A stretch of DNA of 64,000 nt from Alteromonas genovensis (GCF_010500895.1 NZ_JAAAWO010000003.1:124001-188000), one strand, 5' to 3'; shown: positions 26,607 to 37,149, counted from the stretch's first letter. Notes: generated by a model not told the origin, from the sequence alone. Made by a program: numbers and translations.

Positions 26607-26645
26607 TTGAACGAGTGTTCAAGCAAAAATTGAACACTCGTTCAA
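26607..26645. promoter_or_regulatory. Twin operator palindromes, probable TetR-family sites
   Basis: TTGAACGAGTGTTCAA (26607-26622) and its exact reverse complement TTGAACACTCGTTCAA (26630-26645) are separated by 7 bases. Each is itself a TTGAAC-N4-GTTCAA dyad. They lie in the divergent gap between the AhpD-like gene and the TetR gene. Confidence 0.82.
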
Positions 26646-26753
26646 GTTAACATAAATAGGAAACTATAATACGAGACTTAAATTTTGGTAGATGTCGATT
26701 TTAACCCGCATTTTTCAATAATGGGTTTACCTTATCCATTGTTCGAGAGATAA

Positions 26754-26769
26754 TTGAACATACGTTCAA
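26754..26769. promoter_or_regulatory. Third TTGAAC-N4-GTTCAA operator, next to the TetR start
   Basis: TTGAACATACGTTCAA shares both 6-base half-sites with the twin operators and lies 21 bases before the regulator ATG, where binding would block its own expression. Confidence 0.8.
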
Positions 26770-26790
26770 ATTTGTATTGAGTATGATGTT

Positions 26791-27375
26791 ATGAAGTACG
26801 CACAAGAAGATGCTGTCGAAAAGGCGACTATATTGTTTTGGAAAAAGGGGTTCCAAGGCTCTGGCATGCGCGATATTCAGCAAGCATTGGACATGCGTCC
26901 GGGAAGCATATACGCACGGTTTCAAAACAAAGAAGGCTTATTTAAGCTTGTAGTGGAGCAGTACGTAGCTCACAGCAAAGAAAAACTGCAAAACGTGGCC
27001 GATAGCGACACCCCGCTATTATCCCTCCGGGAATTTTTTAAAACTGCCTTAATTAACCCTGATGAGTTGAGATACATGCGCCAATGCTTGTTAGTAAAAT
27101 CGATTACCGAGTTGGAACTGATTGGCGATGTGGGCAAAAAAGCAGTACTTGAAGGAATGGTGTTACTAAATAACTGCTTCGCTAACATCATCGAAAAAGC
27201 GATAGAGACGAAAGAGTTGCAAGATACCACGCCGGTAGCGTTTGCAGCCGATTGGCTGCAAAATCAATTTGTGGGATTACGAGCCTTTGCAATATTGCAA
27301 ACTGACAACAGTGCAATTGAAAAAATGATTGATAAGGTACTTTACGACCTTGCAGCGCAATGGCCCTCAAACTGA
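26791..27375 (+). CDS. TetR/AcrR-family transcriptional regulator
   Basis: A 194-residue one-component regulator. Residues 5-50 form the TetR helix-turn-helix: DAVEKATILFWKKGFQGSGM, then RDIQQALDMRPGSIYARFQNKEGLF. The C-terminal ligand domain (about 60-190) resembles the TetR_C group found with electrophile- or quinone-responsive repressors, but the ligand is unknown. The start ATG at 26791 lies after an operator palindrome; the ribosome site is weak. Three identical half-site pairs in the divergent promoter region suggest it represses itself and the AhpD-like gene. Confidence 0.9.
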   Translation: MKYAQEDAVEKATILFWKKGFQGSGMRDIQQALDMRPGSIYARFQNKEGLFKLVVEQYVAHSKEKLQNVADSDTPLLSLREFFKTALINPDELRYMRQCLLVKSITELELIGDVGKKAVLEGMVLLNNCFANIIEKAIETKELQDTTPVAFAADWLQNQFVGLRAFAILQTDNSAIEKMIDKVLYDLAAQWPSN

Positions 27376-27405
27376 ATCATTACGCAATGACCTCATATTG
27401 AAGCA

Positions 27406-27582
27406 TTACGAAAACGCTAACCTAATTAACTGAGCCACTAAAAGTAACCCCATTAGTGGCCAAATCCACTTCGCCCACTTTGCTGCGTCATCGTTACTTA
27501 TGCGCATTTTAGAGCGCTCTAAAAGTGGAACAACAATAACTAACGCCGCAAACAATACCGCCAGTAAAATAAGAACTTCCAT
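27406..27582 (-). CDS. Small membrane protein, 58 residues, translationally coupled to ubiF
   Basis: Reading the minus strand, the ATG at 27582 overlaps the ubiF stop (TAATG). The ORF runs 58 codons: MEVLILLAVLFAALVIVVPLL, then a basic turn ERSKMRISNDDAAKWAKW, then a second hydrophobic helix WPLMGLLLVAQLIRLAF. Two membrane helices, the stop/start overlap and intact reading make it convincing despite its size. The function is unknown; proximity to UbiF suggests the membrane ubiquinone machinery, as inference. It is convergent with the TetR gene. Confidence 0.75.
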   Translation of the reverse strand: MEVLILLAVLFAALVIVVPLLERSKMRISNDDAAKWAKWIWPLMGLLLVAQLIRLAFS

Positions 27583-28901
27583 TAACGCATCCCTATAGCA
27601 TATTTAAGCACTTCTTTTTTGATTGGACCTGCATGTTCGGCCACCGAAAGAAGCTGATTTCTTATCCATTTTATGGGGGCTATGTCGTTACTAAACAAGG
27701 TGTAGAACCCATCCATTGCTGACATCATTAACAAGTTGTCCCGTTTGCGTGGCCTCTCGTAATCGTTTTTCAGTGCAGTAAAAAACGCCTGAGACGATAT
27801 ATCAAGATTTTGTGCGGTGACTTCTAAAAGGGCCTGTACGTCTCTAAAACCAATGTTCACTCCCTGCCCTGCAAGGGGGTTTATAGTGTGGGCAGCATCG
27901 CCAATTAATATCGAACGCTCTCTTACGTATTCACTGGCATGCATGCGAGTAAGCGGAAACGCTGCTTTGTCGATAACCGAAAAGTCATTATTGTTTTGAG
28001 TAAGTTCATCAGGAAAGGCGTCGATAACGTCGTTTTTTAACTGCGTGCTGTTAAGACCTTTTAGGCGTTTTAATTCCTCAGGGGAGCTGTACCACACGAG
28101 CGATGCGTACTCGTCGTACATAGGCAAAAAGGCTTTTGGTCCTGTTGGTGTAAACTGCTGCCAGGTAATAGCCTGAGTTTCTTTTGCCATTTTAATGGTA
28201 ATGCCCATCGCTTGTTGGCCATATTGCCAACCTGACGTGCCAATACCGGCAAACTGGCGAACTTGAGATTTTGCGCCATCTGCCCCAATAAGCCATTTAG
28301 CGTGAATCTGCGTGTTTGAAGGCTTTGTGTTTGCAGATTTTGAGACTGAAGACAGTGTAATACACACGCTTTGCTCGTATGTGCTTGTCTCGCTTGAGTG
28401 TTCTTTGTCGATGCTAGGCTTTTTATCAGTTTCGGAGCTAGGCGTTGGTTTGGAGCTAGGCGTTAAATTACTTGATGCGCTTTCTGATGACAGCGCAATG
28501 TTGTCTATTTTGTCGTTGAAGATAACTCTCACGTTTTCATGCTGAACTAGCGCCTCGTGACAGGCTAACTGCAACAAACGGTTTTCGACAAAGTAGCCTA
28601 ACTGAGGTACGTCGATACTCTTTGCAGTAAAATCAGTTCGGTGCTTGGGGTCATCCCAAACGCTCAACCCCACGTAAGGCTTTAAGCGCATTTTTTCAAT
28701 GTTTGTCCACGCCCCTAGTGCCTTTAGTAAGGTGACAGATGCTTCACTAATCGCCGACACCCGTAAATCTGGGCCTTGCTCTACTTCAAATGCCTTAGGC
28801 TGGTTTGGCTCTATCACTACCACGCGGTAATTTTGCTGCGCTAGCCCAAGGGCTAATGCTGCGCCCACCATACCGCCGCCATTAATGCAAAAATCGTACA
28901 T
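27582..28901 (-). CDS. ubiF: 2-octaprenyl-3-methyl-6-methoxy-1,4-benzoquinol hydroxylase (UbiF-like)
   Basis: A FAD-dependent monooxygenase for a late ring hydroxylation in ubiquinone synthesis. From the ATG at 28901 (GGAG six bases before) it has 439 residues. The FAD motif CINGGGMVGAALALGL is at 5-20, the GADGAKSQVRQFAGIG motif follows residue 206, and GDAAHTINPLAGQGVN lies near the C-terminal third. E. coli UbiF is 391 residues. The excess is a Ser/Thr/Lys-rich insert at about 138-198 containing a TPSSKP-TPSSET repeat. UbiH or VisC are close alternatives, but the divergent ubiF-miaB arrangement and overall similarity favour UbiF. Confidence 0.9.
   Translation of the reverse strand: MYDFCINGGGMVGAALALGLAQQNYRVVVIEPNQPKAFEVEQGPDLRVSAISEASVTLLKALGAWTNIEKMRLKPYVGLSVWDDPKHRTDFTAKSIDVPQLGYFVENRLLQLACHEALVQHENVRVIFNDKIDNIALSSESASSNLTPSSKPTPSSETDKKPSIDKEHSSETSTYEQSVCITLSSVSKSANTKPSNTQIHAKWLIGADGAKSQVRQFAGIGTSGWQYGQQAMGITIKMAKETQAITWQQFTPTGPKAFLPMYDEYASLVWYSSPEELKRLKGLNSTQLKNDVIDAFPDELTQNNNDFSVIDKAAFPLTRMHASEYVRERSILIGDAAHTINPLAGQGVNIGFRDVQALLEVTAQNLDISSQAFFTALKNDYERPRKRDNLLMMSAMDGFYTLFSNDIAPIKWIRNQLLSVAEHAGPIKKEVLKYAIGMR
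28434..28469. repeat. In-frame 18-bp tandem repeat inside ubiF
   Basis: GGAGCTAGGCGTTGGTTT is followed by GGAGCTAGGCGTTAAATT on the plus strand. On the coding strand it encodes repeated TPSS-type hexapeptides in the low-complexity insert. Confidence 0.75.
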
Positions 28902-29197
28902 TCGTACTCCGTGGTAACTATTACGTTGAATATGATGAAGAATATAAAATACCCGCAGCCAACACAAATTAAGCGTAAGTTATCAGGCCAGTACTATTTT
29001 TGTTACCGAAATTAATTAATCAGTAATCATCGGATTACGCTGGGAATATAGCTGCATAACAGGTAAAATATGCGGCTATTTTGAACATCTTCAACGTAAC
29101 TGCGTTGTGTGGCGCAACAATATACGCTATTGCTTGCGACGTTTTTTACATTCCACCAACCACTTACCAGAACTTAACAGGTTAACGAATAGTTGTT

Positions 29198-30631
29198 ATG
29201 ACTAAAAAGCTGTATATCAAAACCTGGGGCTGCCAGATGAACGAGTACGACTCGGATAAAATGGCAGACTTACTAGACTCTACGCATGGCTACACTGCGG
29301 CAGACACCGCTGAAGAAGCCGATATTATTTTGCTTAACACCTGCTCAATTCGCGAAAAAGCGCAGGAAAAAGTGTTCCATCAGCTTGGCCGATGGAAAAA
29401 CCTAAAGCAAGATAAGCCCGAGCTTATTATTGGTGTTGGCGGCTGTGTTGCATCGCAAGAAGGCGATACCATTCGCCAACGTGCCCCTTTTGTCGACCTT
29501 GTTTTTGGTCCTCAAACGCTACACCGCCTGCCTGAAATGATCAACGAGCTTCAAGGTGGTGCTAAATCGGTTATGGATATCAGCTTTCCTGAAATCGAGA
29601 AATTCGACCGCTTACCAGAGCCTCGTGCTGAGGGCCCTACGGCATTCGTCTCTATCATGGAAGGCTGCTCAAAGTACTGCACATTCTGCGTTGTGCCGTA
29701 CACGCGCGGAGAAGAAGTTAGTCGTCCGGTAGATGATGTACTGCTTGAAATTGCACAACTTGCTGGCCAAGGTGTGCGTGAAGTTAATTTGTTAGGGCAA
29801 AACGTAAACGCCTACCGAGGCGATCACTACGATGGCACGGTTTGCCGTTTCTCTGAATTATTAGAGTTGGTTGCTGCTATCGATGGAATCGACCGAATTC
29901 GATATACCACGTCGCATCCGGTTGAATTTACTGACGATATTATCGATGCCTATGCGGGTATTCCAGAGTTGGTTGACCATTTACACCTCCCAGTTCAAAG
30001 CGGCTCAGACCGTATTTTGAATTTGATGAAGCGTGGTCATACCGCGTTAGAATATAAATCTAAAATGCGTAAACTTAAGAAAATTCGCCCGAACATAAGC
30101 TTATCGAGCGACTTTATTATCGGCTTTCCTGGCGAAACGGACGCTGATTTTGAAGCTACCATGGATTTGATCCAAGCCGTAGATTACGATTTAAGTTTTA
30201 GTTTTATTTATAGTGCTCGCCCAGGTACACCAGCAGCAGATGCAGTAGATGACGTTAGCGAAGAAACCAAAAAGCAGCGTTTACACCTTTTACAGCAGCG
30301 TATTACCCAGCAGGCCTTGCGCATTGCTCGCCATATGGTGGGTACCGAGCAACGTATTTTGGTAGAAGGCCCATCTAAGAAAAACCCAATGGAGCTTTCT
30401 GGCCGTACTGAAAATAATCGAGTGGTTAATTTCGAAGGCACGCCAGATATGATTGGCGAGTTTGTAGATGTGAACGTGGTAGATGTATTTACCAATTCAC
30501 TGCGCGGTGAAGTTATTCGCAGAGAAAGCGAAATGGGCTTGCGCGTAGCGGTATCGCCCCAAGCGATTTTAGCAAAACACCAAGCGGAATCACCGAACGA
30601 GTTGGGTGTGGGCCAATTTAACCCAGCCTAA
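29198..30631 (+). CDS. miaB: tRNA-2-methylthio-N6-dimethylallyladenosine synthase
   Basis: MiaB is a radical-SAM methylthiotransferase that modifies A37 of tRNAs reading UNN codons. The 477-residue protein has Cys12, Cys49 and Cys83 for the auxiliary [4Fe-4S] cluster, the radical-SAM triad CSKYCTFC at 157-164, and a C-terminal TRAM domain (about 378-445). The length is near the E. coli 474. It is divergent from ubiF across about 300 bases, in which I see no other feature, and leads the miaB-ybeZ-ybeY-corC-lnt block. Confidence 0.97.
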   Translation: MTKKLYIKTWGCQMNEYDSDKMADLLDSTHGYTAADTAEEADIILLNTCSIREKAQEKVFHQLGRWKNLKQDKPELIIGVGGCVASQEGDTIRQRAPFVDLVFGPQTLHRLPEMINELQGGAKSVMDISFPEIEKFDRLPEPRAEGPTAFVSIMEGCSKYCTFCVVPYTRGEEVSRPVDDVLLEIAQLAGQGVREVNLLGQNVNAYRGDHYDGTVCRFSELLELVAAIDGIDRIRYTTSHPVEFTDDIIDAYAGIPELVDHLHLPVQSGSDRILNLMKRGHTALEYKSKMRKLKKIRPNISLSSDFIIGFPGETDADFEATMDLIQAVDYDLSFSFIYSARPGTPAADAVDDVSEETKKQRLHLLQQRITQQALRIARHMVGTEQRILVEGPSKKNPMELSGRTENNRVVNFEGTPDMIGEFVDVNVVDVFTNSLRGEVIRRESEMGLRVAVSPQAILAKHQAESPNELGVGQFNPA

Positions 30632-30697
30632 AACAGTCGCCACAGTGGCGCTAATTAACAATTTAAGATAAAAGCGTAAAGCGAGGAAAACAGAAGT

Positions 30698-31774
30698 TTG
30701 AGTACATTGGTAAGTAATGAATTTGAGTTAGAACCGGCAGATAGTAAGCGTTTGTCGAGTTTATGTGGACCGTTTGATGACAACATCAAGCAAATAGAGC
30801 GTAGGTTGGGTGTTGAAATAACATACCGAAATAACGCGTTCAAGGTGCTAGGAGAGCCACAGCAAATAAACAGTGCTACCGAATTACTGAAACTTCTGTA
30901 TGTTGAAACCCAGCCTATAAAAGGCCGTATTCCCGACCTTGAGGCTGAACAAGTGCATCTGGCCATTCAAGAAGCCCGCGTTATAGAAAAAGACGCAACA
31001 GGCGGTTACGGCAAAGAAGTTAACATCAAAACTAAGCGCGGCGTTATAAAGCCGCGCAACCCTAACCAAGCGCAATACGTTGCGAATATCGTCAATCACG
31101 ATATTACCTTTGGTATTGGCCCTGCCGGTACGGGTAAAACCTACCTTGCCGTGGCAGCTGCGGTAGATGCATTAGAGCGACAAGAAGTTCGACGTATTCT
31201 TCTAACTCGCCCTGCGGTTGAAGCGGGTGAAAAGCTCGGCTTTTTACCTGGTGACCTGTCACAAAAGGTAGACCCCTACCTGCGCCCTCTTTACGATGCG
31301 CTATTTGAAATGCTGGGCTTTGAAAAAGTCGAAAAGCTGATGGAGCGCGCTGTAATTGAAGTTGCACCGTTGGCTTACATGCGAGGACGGACGCTTAATG
31401 ATGCCTTTATCATTCTAGATGAAAGTCAAAATACCACGGTAGAACAAATGAAGATGTTCTTAACCCGTATTGGCTTTAATTCGAAAGCAGTCATTACCGG
31501 CGATATTACTCAGGTAGATTTACCACGAGGCGCAAAGTCTGGCCTTCGCCATGCTATTGAAGTACTCAGTGACGTTGACGATATTTCGTTTAACTTCTTT
31601 AGTGCCGATGATGTAGTTCGCCACCCGGTAGTTGCTCGCATTGTTCGTGCGTATGAAGAACATGACGCCGAGCAAGAGCGCATTCGCAAGCAAAAGAAAG
31701 AAGAGGCATTGCGACAGCAGCAGGAACAAAGCTCACCATCGGTAGGCAGTTCTGATTCAAGCAGCAACTCGTGA
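30698..31774 (+). CDS. ybeZ: PhoH-like ATPase
   Basis: A 358-residue cytosolic P-loop protein of the PhoH family. A small N-terminal KH-like region is followed by the ATPase domain, with Walker A GPAGTGKT at 141-148 and Walker B in [12 protein letters not shown]. PhoH proteins are implicated in RNA metabolism with YbeY. The TTG at 30698, preceded by GCGAGGAAAA, is the likely start. The C-terminus is a polar Gln/Ser-rich tail. The stop overlaps the ybeY start by four bases. Confidence 0.93.
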   Translation: MSTLVSNEFELEPADSKRLSSLCGPFDDNIKQIERRLGVEITYRNNAFKVLGEPQQINSATELLKLLYVETQPIKGRIPDLEAEQVHLAIQEARVIEKDATGGYGKEVNIKTKRGVIKPRNPNQAQYVANIVNHDITFGIGPAGTGKTYLAVAAAVDALERQEVRRILLTRPAVEAGEKLGFLPGDLSQKVDPYLRPLYDALFEMLGFEKVEKLMERAVIEVAPLAYMRGRTLNDAFIILDESQNTTVEQMKMFLTRIGFNSKAVITGDITQVDLPRGAKSGLRHAIEVLSDVDDISFNFFSADDVVRHPVVARIVRAYEEHDAEQERIRKQKKEEALRQQQEQSSPSVGSSDSSSNS

Positions 31775-32241
31775 CCGCTATTATCGATTATCAAAATGTG
31801 TATGAAGGCGAAGAGGAAATAGTTAATGCTATTCCCTCTGCCGACAGCCTAGCACAATGGGCTAATGCTGTTTTATCTGCAGAAGAGTTACGCGAACAAG
31901 AAGTGACGATTCGCTTTACTGACGAGGCAGAAAGCCAGCAGTTAAACAGTGATTACCGTCAAAAAGACAAGCCTACAAACGTACTTTCTTTTCCCTTTGA
32001 AGCGCCGCCTGGCATAGACATAAGTCTACTAGGTGATTTGATCATTTGTGCGCCAGTTATCAGCAGAGAAGCCAGTGAGCAGAAAAAGTGCGTTGAGCAT
32101 CATTATGCCCATATGACCATTCACGGCATATTGCATTTACTCGGCTATGACCATATTACAGACGAAGATGCTGAAGTGATGGAAAGCAAGGAAATAGAAA
32201 TTCTTTCTACCTTGGGTATAACAAACCCTTACGAAGTTTAA
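31771..32241 (+). CDS. ybeY: Endoribonuclease YbeY (16S rRNA maturation)
   Basis: A 156-residue metal-dependent RNase involved in 16S rRNA 3-prime maturation and 70S quality control. The zinc site [11 protein letters not shown] supplies His118, His122 and His128, and the [10 protein letters not shown] segment is characteristic. The GTG start at 31771 overlaps the ybeZ stop (GTGA), so translation is coupled. An upstream extension is impossible without deeper overlap. Confidence 0.95.
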   Translation: MTAIIDYQNVYEGEEEIVNAIPSADSLAQWANAVLSAEELREQEVTIRFTDEAESQQLNSDYRQKDKPTNVLSFPFEAPPGIDISLLGDLIICAPVISREASEQKKCVEHHYAHMTIHGILHLLGYDHITDEDAEVMESKEIEILSTLGITNPYEV

Positions 32242-32391
32242 TCGACGGCCTAATAGAAACTGCCTAGGTTTTATAAACAGTTTCTGTAAGCATGTGGATT
32301 AAAAGCGATTTAAAATTTAAAACAATAAAGCATTGACGACTAACGAGAAGCATTTTAACGTTGGTGCTGAACAAACTATAAAATGGATATT

Positions 32392-33249
32392 ATGAGCGAC
32401 GACAACCCCCACTCTACCAACGGCTCATCAGGCAAGAGTTGGTTAGATAAACTAAAAAATTCGATTTCTGGCGAGCCGAAAAATAGACAAGAATTGGTAG
32501 CAGTTATTACCGATGCGGAACAAAATGAAATAATTGACCCACAAACCCGTGAAATGATTGAAGGGGTTATTGGGGTTAACGAAATGCGTGTAAGAGATAT
32601 CATGATCCCTCGCGCCCAAATGTCCACTATCGATGTTGAGCAAAAAGTGGAAGAGTTTCTTCCTATCATGCTCGAGTCCGCTCACTCACGTTTTCCCGTT
32701 ATTAGCGAAGATAAAGACCACATAGAAGGGATTTTACTCGCTAAAGATCTTCTCTCCTTCGCTTTCAACACCGAAAAGAACTTCAACCTTCGCGATATAC
32801 TGCGCCCTGCGGTCATTGTTCCTGAGAGTAAGCGTGTAGACGTACTGCTAAAAGAGTTCAGGCAGCAGCGCTATCATATGGCTATTGTGGTTGATGAATA
32901 CGGCGGCGTATCGGGTCTTGTCACTATCGAAGATATCTTAGAGATAATCGTCGGTGAAATTGAAGACGAATTTGATATTGAAGAAGACGGTACGGATGAT
33001 ATCCGCCCGCTAAATAAATCGACCTACTCAGTAAAAGCATTAACCCCTGTAGACGATTTTAACGAATTTTTTGAAACCAGCTTTAGTGAAGAAGAAGCCG
33101 ATACCATTGGTGGCATTGTGCTAAAAGCCTTTGGTCATATGCCTGAAACTGGCGAAGAAGTTACAATTAGCGATATTCACTTCAAAGTGACTAACTCTGA
33201 TAAACGTCGCTTAATTCAATTGAAGATATCGGTGCCCTCTCTCGAATAA
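32392..33249 (+). CDS. corC: CBS-domain protein CorC (YbeX)
   Basis: A 285-residue cytosolic protein with two CBS domains (about 65-190) and a C-terminal CorC/HlyC domain (about 205-283). Strong agreement with recalled E. coli CorC includes the N-terminal [33 protein letters not shown] and [24 protein letters not shown]. CorC is linked to magnesium/cobalt efflux and ribosome maturation. The ATG at 32392 is chosen over 32383 because it matches the family N-terminus and is preceded by GGAT. It is 150 bases after ybeY and 16 before lnt. Confidence 0.95.
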   Translation: MSDDNPHSTNGSSGKSWLDKLKNSISGEPKNRQELVAVITDAEQNEIIDPQTREMIEGVIGVNEMRVRDIMIPRAQMSTIDVEQKVEEFLPIMLESAHSRFPVISEDKDHIEGILLAKDLLSFAFNTEKNFNLRDILRPAVIVPESKRVDVLLKEFRQQRYHMAIVVDEYGGVSGLVTIEDILEIIVGEIEDEFDIEEDGTDDIRPLNKSTYSVKALTPVDDFNEFFETSFSEEEADTIGGIVLKAFGHMPETGEEVTISDIHFKVTNSDKRRLIQLKISVPSLE

Positions 33250-33265
33250 ATAGGGAGCATAGGCG

Positions 33266-34792
33266 TTGTCTACGTCTATGCTAAAACTACCCATGCTAAA
33301 ACGCGCTATTCCTTATTTGCTGCTTATTGTAAGCGGTCTGAGTCTTACGCTAGCTTTTGCGCCCTTCTCCATGTGGGCGCTCACTATCCCAGCATTTGCT
33401 ATTGCGATACGACAAATCATTAAATTAAAACACACACCCTTTTTTGCAGGATGGCTGTTTGGCATGGCGTGGTTTGGCGCGGGTATAAGCTGGGTACATG
33501 TGAGTATTGCAGACTTCGGTGGCCTGCCGTTAATTGCCTCTGTGGGGCTAATGGCGCTACTTTGCGGCTATTTAGCGTTATATCCTGCTCTCGCTTTTAA
33601 GCTGACGGCTAAATGTGTTAAACCGCAATTATGGCCTTTAGCATTACCCCTATTTTGGGTGCTTGCCGAGTGGCTGCGAAGCTGGATGTTATCAGGCTTT
33701 CCTTGGCTATCTTTAGGTTACAGCCAAATTAATAGCCCACTAGCAGGGTTCGCACCCATTATTGGTGAAACGGGTATCACTGCTCTGCTTGTTGTTATTG
33801 CTGCATCGCTTGCCATCATTAACAGCAAACGTACCTTACTATCGGCTAGTGCTATAACCGCAAGCTTGCTGATTAGCGGTATTTTATTGCACCAGCACAC
33901 CTGGGTAAGCCCAACGAAAAGTTATTCTGTGGCCATGGTACAAGGAAATATTCCTCAAAGCCTTCGCTGGGTGCCAGAGCAAGACGCATCTACCATGGAA
34001 AAGTACTTATCGTTAACGGAAACGGTGTGGGATAGCGACCTGATCATTTGGCCTGAAGCTGCGGTGCCCAAGCTTGAGCCACTCGCGCAGCCTTATTTAA
34101 CGCAGTTAAACGAAAGAGCCTTTGTCGAAGACACGGCCCTCATCACGGGTATCGTTAACTTTAACTGGGAAACCGATGAGGCTTGGAACAATTTAATTGT
34201 ACTTGGTAAAAAAACGCCAGACGCGGCTTACCCAGACTATCAGTATTTTCATAACAATCGCTTTTCGAAACATCACCTATTGCCTATTGGAGAGGTTGTG
34301 CCTTTTGAATCGCTGCTTCGCCCTTTAGCCCCTATTTTTGATTTACCCATGTCGTCATTTTCTAGAGGAGACTTTCAGCAGCAAAACTTAGTAGCCAACG
34401 GCATTCACCTTGCGCCCGCTATTTGCTTTGAAATTGCCTTTCCACGCCAAGTGACTGCGAACATAAACAGCGATACCGATATGATAGTTACCGTGAGTAA
34501 CGATGCTTGGTTTGGTAATTCTCACGGCCCAGCTCAACACCTTCAAATAGCCCAAATGCGAGCATTGGAGTTAGGCAGGCCGGTGTTGCGAGCTACCAAC
34601 AATGGTATTACTGCGTTTATTGATCACAAAGGTAGGATTGATGGAAGGCTGCCCCAGTTTGAGTCCGCCAATATTAGTGCGCCCGTTATTGCCACCACAG
34701 GGTTTACCCCCTACTACCACTTGCAAGACTTTGGCGTTGGGTTGTTAGTACTGGTGTTGTTTATTTGTGCGTGGCGTTTGCGAAAATCATAA
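33266..34792 (+). CDS. lnt: Apolipoprotein N-acyltransferase
   Basis: Lnt transfers the third acyl chain to lipoproteins at the inner membrane. The 508-residue protein has six to seven N-terminal helices (to about 210) followed by a periplasmic nitrilase-like domain. The catalytic residues Glu264 (WPEAAVP), Lys335 (SKHHLLPIGE) and Cys387 (PAICFEIAFP) align with E. coli E267, K335 and C387. A last helix closes the protein. The start is given as TTG at 33266 after AGGGAG; in-frame ATGs at 33278 and 33293 are possible. Last gene of the miaB-lnt block. Confidence 0.95.
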   Translation: MSTSMLKLPMLKRAIPYLLLIVSGLSLTLAFAPFSMWALTIPAFAIAIRQIIKLKHTPFFAGWLFGMAWFGAGISWVHVSIADFGGLPLIASVGLMALLCGYLALYPALAFKLTAKCVKPQLWPLALPLFWVLAEWLRSWMLSGFPWLSLGYSQINSPLAGFAPIIGETGITALLVVIAASLAIINSKRTLLSASAITASLLISGILLHQHTWVSPTKSYSVAMVQGNIPQSLRWVPEQDASTMEKYLSLTETVWDSDLIIWPEAAVPKLEPLAQPYLTQLNERAFVEDTALITGIVNFNWETDEAWNNLIVLGKKTPDAAYPDYQYFHNNRFSKHHLLPIGEVVPFESLLRPLAPIFDLPMSSFSRGDFQQQNLVANGIHLAPAICFEIAFPRQVTANINSDTDMIVTVSNDAWFGNSHGPAQHLQIAQMRALELGRPVLRATNNGITAFIDHKGRIDGRLPQFESANISAPVIATTGFTPYYHLQDFGVGLLVLVLFICAWRLRKS

Positions 34793-34981
34793 GCATAGCT
34801 ACACTGTTCGCTCGTCAACATACATATCGGTTGCCAAGGAACGTGCAGCTAACTAATATACGAAAGGGTAGACACCTAAAGACGTAGCCCTATTCGTTAT
34901 CTATGCACTGTGCTGTAGCACAATCTTTGCTGCGTGCTTATCTTCTACGCGCTTATTTGAGCCTCTGATAGAAGCTCTTAA

Positions 34982-37123
34982 TTAGCTGTTGCCTTTTGCC
35001 TGAATAGCCGTTAATGCAATGGTAAATACAATGTCATCAACTAACGCACCGCGACTTAGGTCGTTCACCGGCTTACGCATGCCTTGCAGCATTGGGCCGA
35101 TACAGACTAAATCAAAACTACGCTGTACCGCTTTGTATGTAGTGTTTCCCGTGTTTAAGTCGGGGAACACAAACACATTTGCTTTTCCTGCTACTGGGCT
35201 ATTTGGCGCTTTGCTTTTACCAACACTTTCAATTGCAGCTGCGTCATATTGAAGCGGACCGTCGATAAGAAGGTCTGGTCTCATCGATTGGGCAATCGCA
35301 GTTGCTTCACGCACTTTTTCTACATCGCTTCCTGCGCCAGATGTTCCGGTACTATAGCTTATCATCGCCACTCTCGGCTCAATGCCAAACATTTGCGCTG
35401 ATGTGGCAGACTGTATCGCAATATCTGCCAGCTGTTGTGCATTGGGGTCTGGGTTGATAGCGCAATCACCGTAGACCAATACCTGATCGGGCAGCAGCAT
35501 AAAAAATACTGATGACACCAACGAGGCACTTTCCGCCGTTTTAATTAACTGCAGCGCAGGACGAATAGTATTAGCGGTAGTATTAACAGCCCCTGAAACA
35601 AGCCCGTCAACATGGTCTTGTTGAAGCATCATAGTGCCAAGGGTCACGTTGTCTTGAAGTAATTCGTTGGCCACCACGTCGGTAACGCCTTTGTGCCCGC
35701 GAAGTGCCACAAGACCTTCTACGTATTCGCCGCGAACCTGCTCAGGCGATAAAATCTCAACGCCATCGCTTAACACCACGCCCTGTTGCTCTGCAATCCG
35801 TCGAATTTCGGTATCATCACCTAATAGTACGGGTCTTGCCAAGCCTCGGCTCGCACATATTGAGGCCGCAACAACAGTACGAGGCTCATTACCTTCTGGC
35901 AGCACTATTCGCTTATTAACCTGTCTAGCACGGTTGGTGAGGTAATATCTAAATGCCGACGGTGACAGCTTACGCTGCCGTGATACTTTATCGGTAAGCG
36001 AGGTTACCCATTCTGCATCTAAACTTTCAGCGGTATGCACCATCACTTTTTCAATGCGCTGACTATCGTCTACCGGCACTTCTTGATTAAACGTATGCAA
36101 GTTCTGGGCGGTTTGCCATGTGTTAGTATTAACTAACATTACGGGCAACCCCGTTTCCATGGCTTGGCTACATAAAGCCGCTATGTTCTCATCGGGCTCA
36201 TAGCCGCCGGTAAGTAGCAGCGCGCCCAGCTTTGTACCATTTAATGCAGCAAGGCAGCACGACACAAAAACATCGCTTCTATCGCCAGACAGCACCAATA
36301 ATGCTCCCGGCTTTAGCGCATGAGTCATATTGTGAATTTCTCGTCCACAAAACGTCACGCTACTGAGTCGGCGCTTGGCCATGTCACCCTCATTGAGTGA
36401 GGTGGCGTTGAGGTGCTTAGCAACGTCGATAGCGCGGGGAGAGACTAGCTCGGCGCTCCAGTCTACATTTCCAAGCAGACTTAACCCTTTTTTGAAAATG
36501 GGCAAATTTTTAAGCGCGGCTGAGCGAGCTTCATCGTGCTCTGGCTTATCTACAACACCGATATCTGCGCGCAAACGGCCATGCTCGTCAAACGGGGCAT
36601 TAACTTTGTTAAAAATACACCCTACTACCTTCCGACTTTTATGCCCGCCGTAGGTATCCACTACAATTTCTAGTCTGTGGTTAATATCAACGGTATCGTC
36701 GTTACCGGGAACCGCCACGAATACAATATCGGCATCAAGGGCGCGACTGATTTCTAAGTTCAATCGCTCAGCGTAAGGGTGGTGCCTAGTCGTTACCAAG
36801 CCTTCAATAACCGTGACGGCATCTTGTTCGCTGTTATTCTCAAAGCGCTCAATAATGTCTTCCAACAATTCGTCAGTATTATCGTTACTGATCATTCGCT
36901 CGACATAGTCGAGGGTAAACGGTGTAATCGGCGTTACGCTGGCGTGATGGGCAATAATAGCGGTTGAGCGCTCTTCGCCTTTGTCACCGCGGCGAGGCTG
37001 TGCTACAGGTTTAAAAAAGTTGAGCTTAATGCCCTGTTCTTCAATAGCGCGAACAAGGCCCATGCTGACTGTTGTAAGCCCAACGCTTGAACCAACTGGG
37101 ATCAGCATAATTTTACGAGACAT
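34982..37123 (-). CDS. pta: Phosphate acetyltransferase
   Basis: Pta converts acetyl-CoA and phosphate to acetyl phosphate and CoA. The 713-residue form equals the long E. coli enzyme. It has an N-terminal P-loop-like domain (about 1-200, starting [23 protein letters not shown]), a DRTGG regulatory domain (about 215-335) and the catalytic PTA domain (about 390-710, with [13 protein letters not shown] and [17 protein letters not shown]). It is 26 bases downstream of ackA on the same strand, the standard operon. About 190 bases to lnt hold nothing obvious. Confidence 0.97.
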   Translation of the reverse strand: MSRKIMLIPVGSSVGLTTVSMGLVRAIEEQGIKLNFFKPVAQPRRGDKGEERSTAIIAHHASVTPITPFTLDYVERMISNDNTDELLEDIIERFENNSEQDAVTVIEGLVTTRHHPYAERLNLEISRALDADIVFVAVPGNDDTVDINHRLEIVVDTYGGHKSRKVVGCIFNKVNAPFDEHGRLRADIGVVDKPEHDEARSAALKNLPIFKKGLSLLGNVDWSAELVSPRAIDVAKHLNATSLNEGDMAKRRLSSVTFCGREIHNMTHALKPGALLVLSGDRSDVFVSCCLAALNGTKLGALLLTGGYEPDENIAALCSQAMETGLPVMLVNTNTWQTAQNLHTFNQEVPVDDSQRIEKVMVHTAESLDAEWVTSLTDKVSRQRKLSPSAFRYYLTNRARQVNKRIVLPEGNEPRTVVAASICASRGLARPVLLGDDTEIRRIAEQQGVVLSDGVEILSPEQVRGEYVEGLVALRGHKGVTDVVANELLQDNVTLGTMMLQQDHVDGLVSGAVNTTANTIRPALQLIKTAESASLVSSVFFMLLPDQVLVYGDCAINPDPNAQQLADIAIQSATSAQMFGIEPRVAMISYSTGTSGAGSDVEKVREATAIAQSMRPDLLIDGPLQYDAAAIESVGKSKAPNSPVAGKANVFVFPDLNTGNTTYKAVQRSFDLVCIGPMLQGMRKPVNDLSRGALVDDIVFTIALTAIQAKGNS

Positions 37124-37149
37124 AATTTCTCCTGCTTTTTACGGCATTT

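Noticed and set aside
18150..27400. Integrative element with integrase or attachment repeats at the tRNA operon
   Set aside because: No integrase, transposase or repeated tRNA 3-prime end was found in the interval. Only the position suggests past acquisition.
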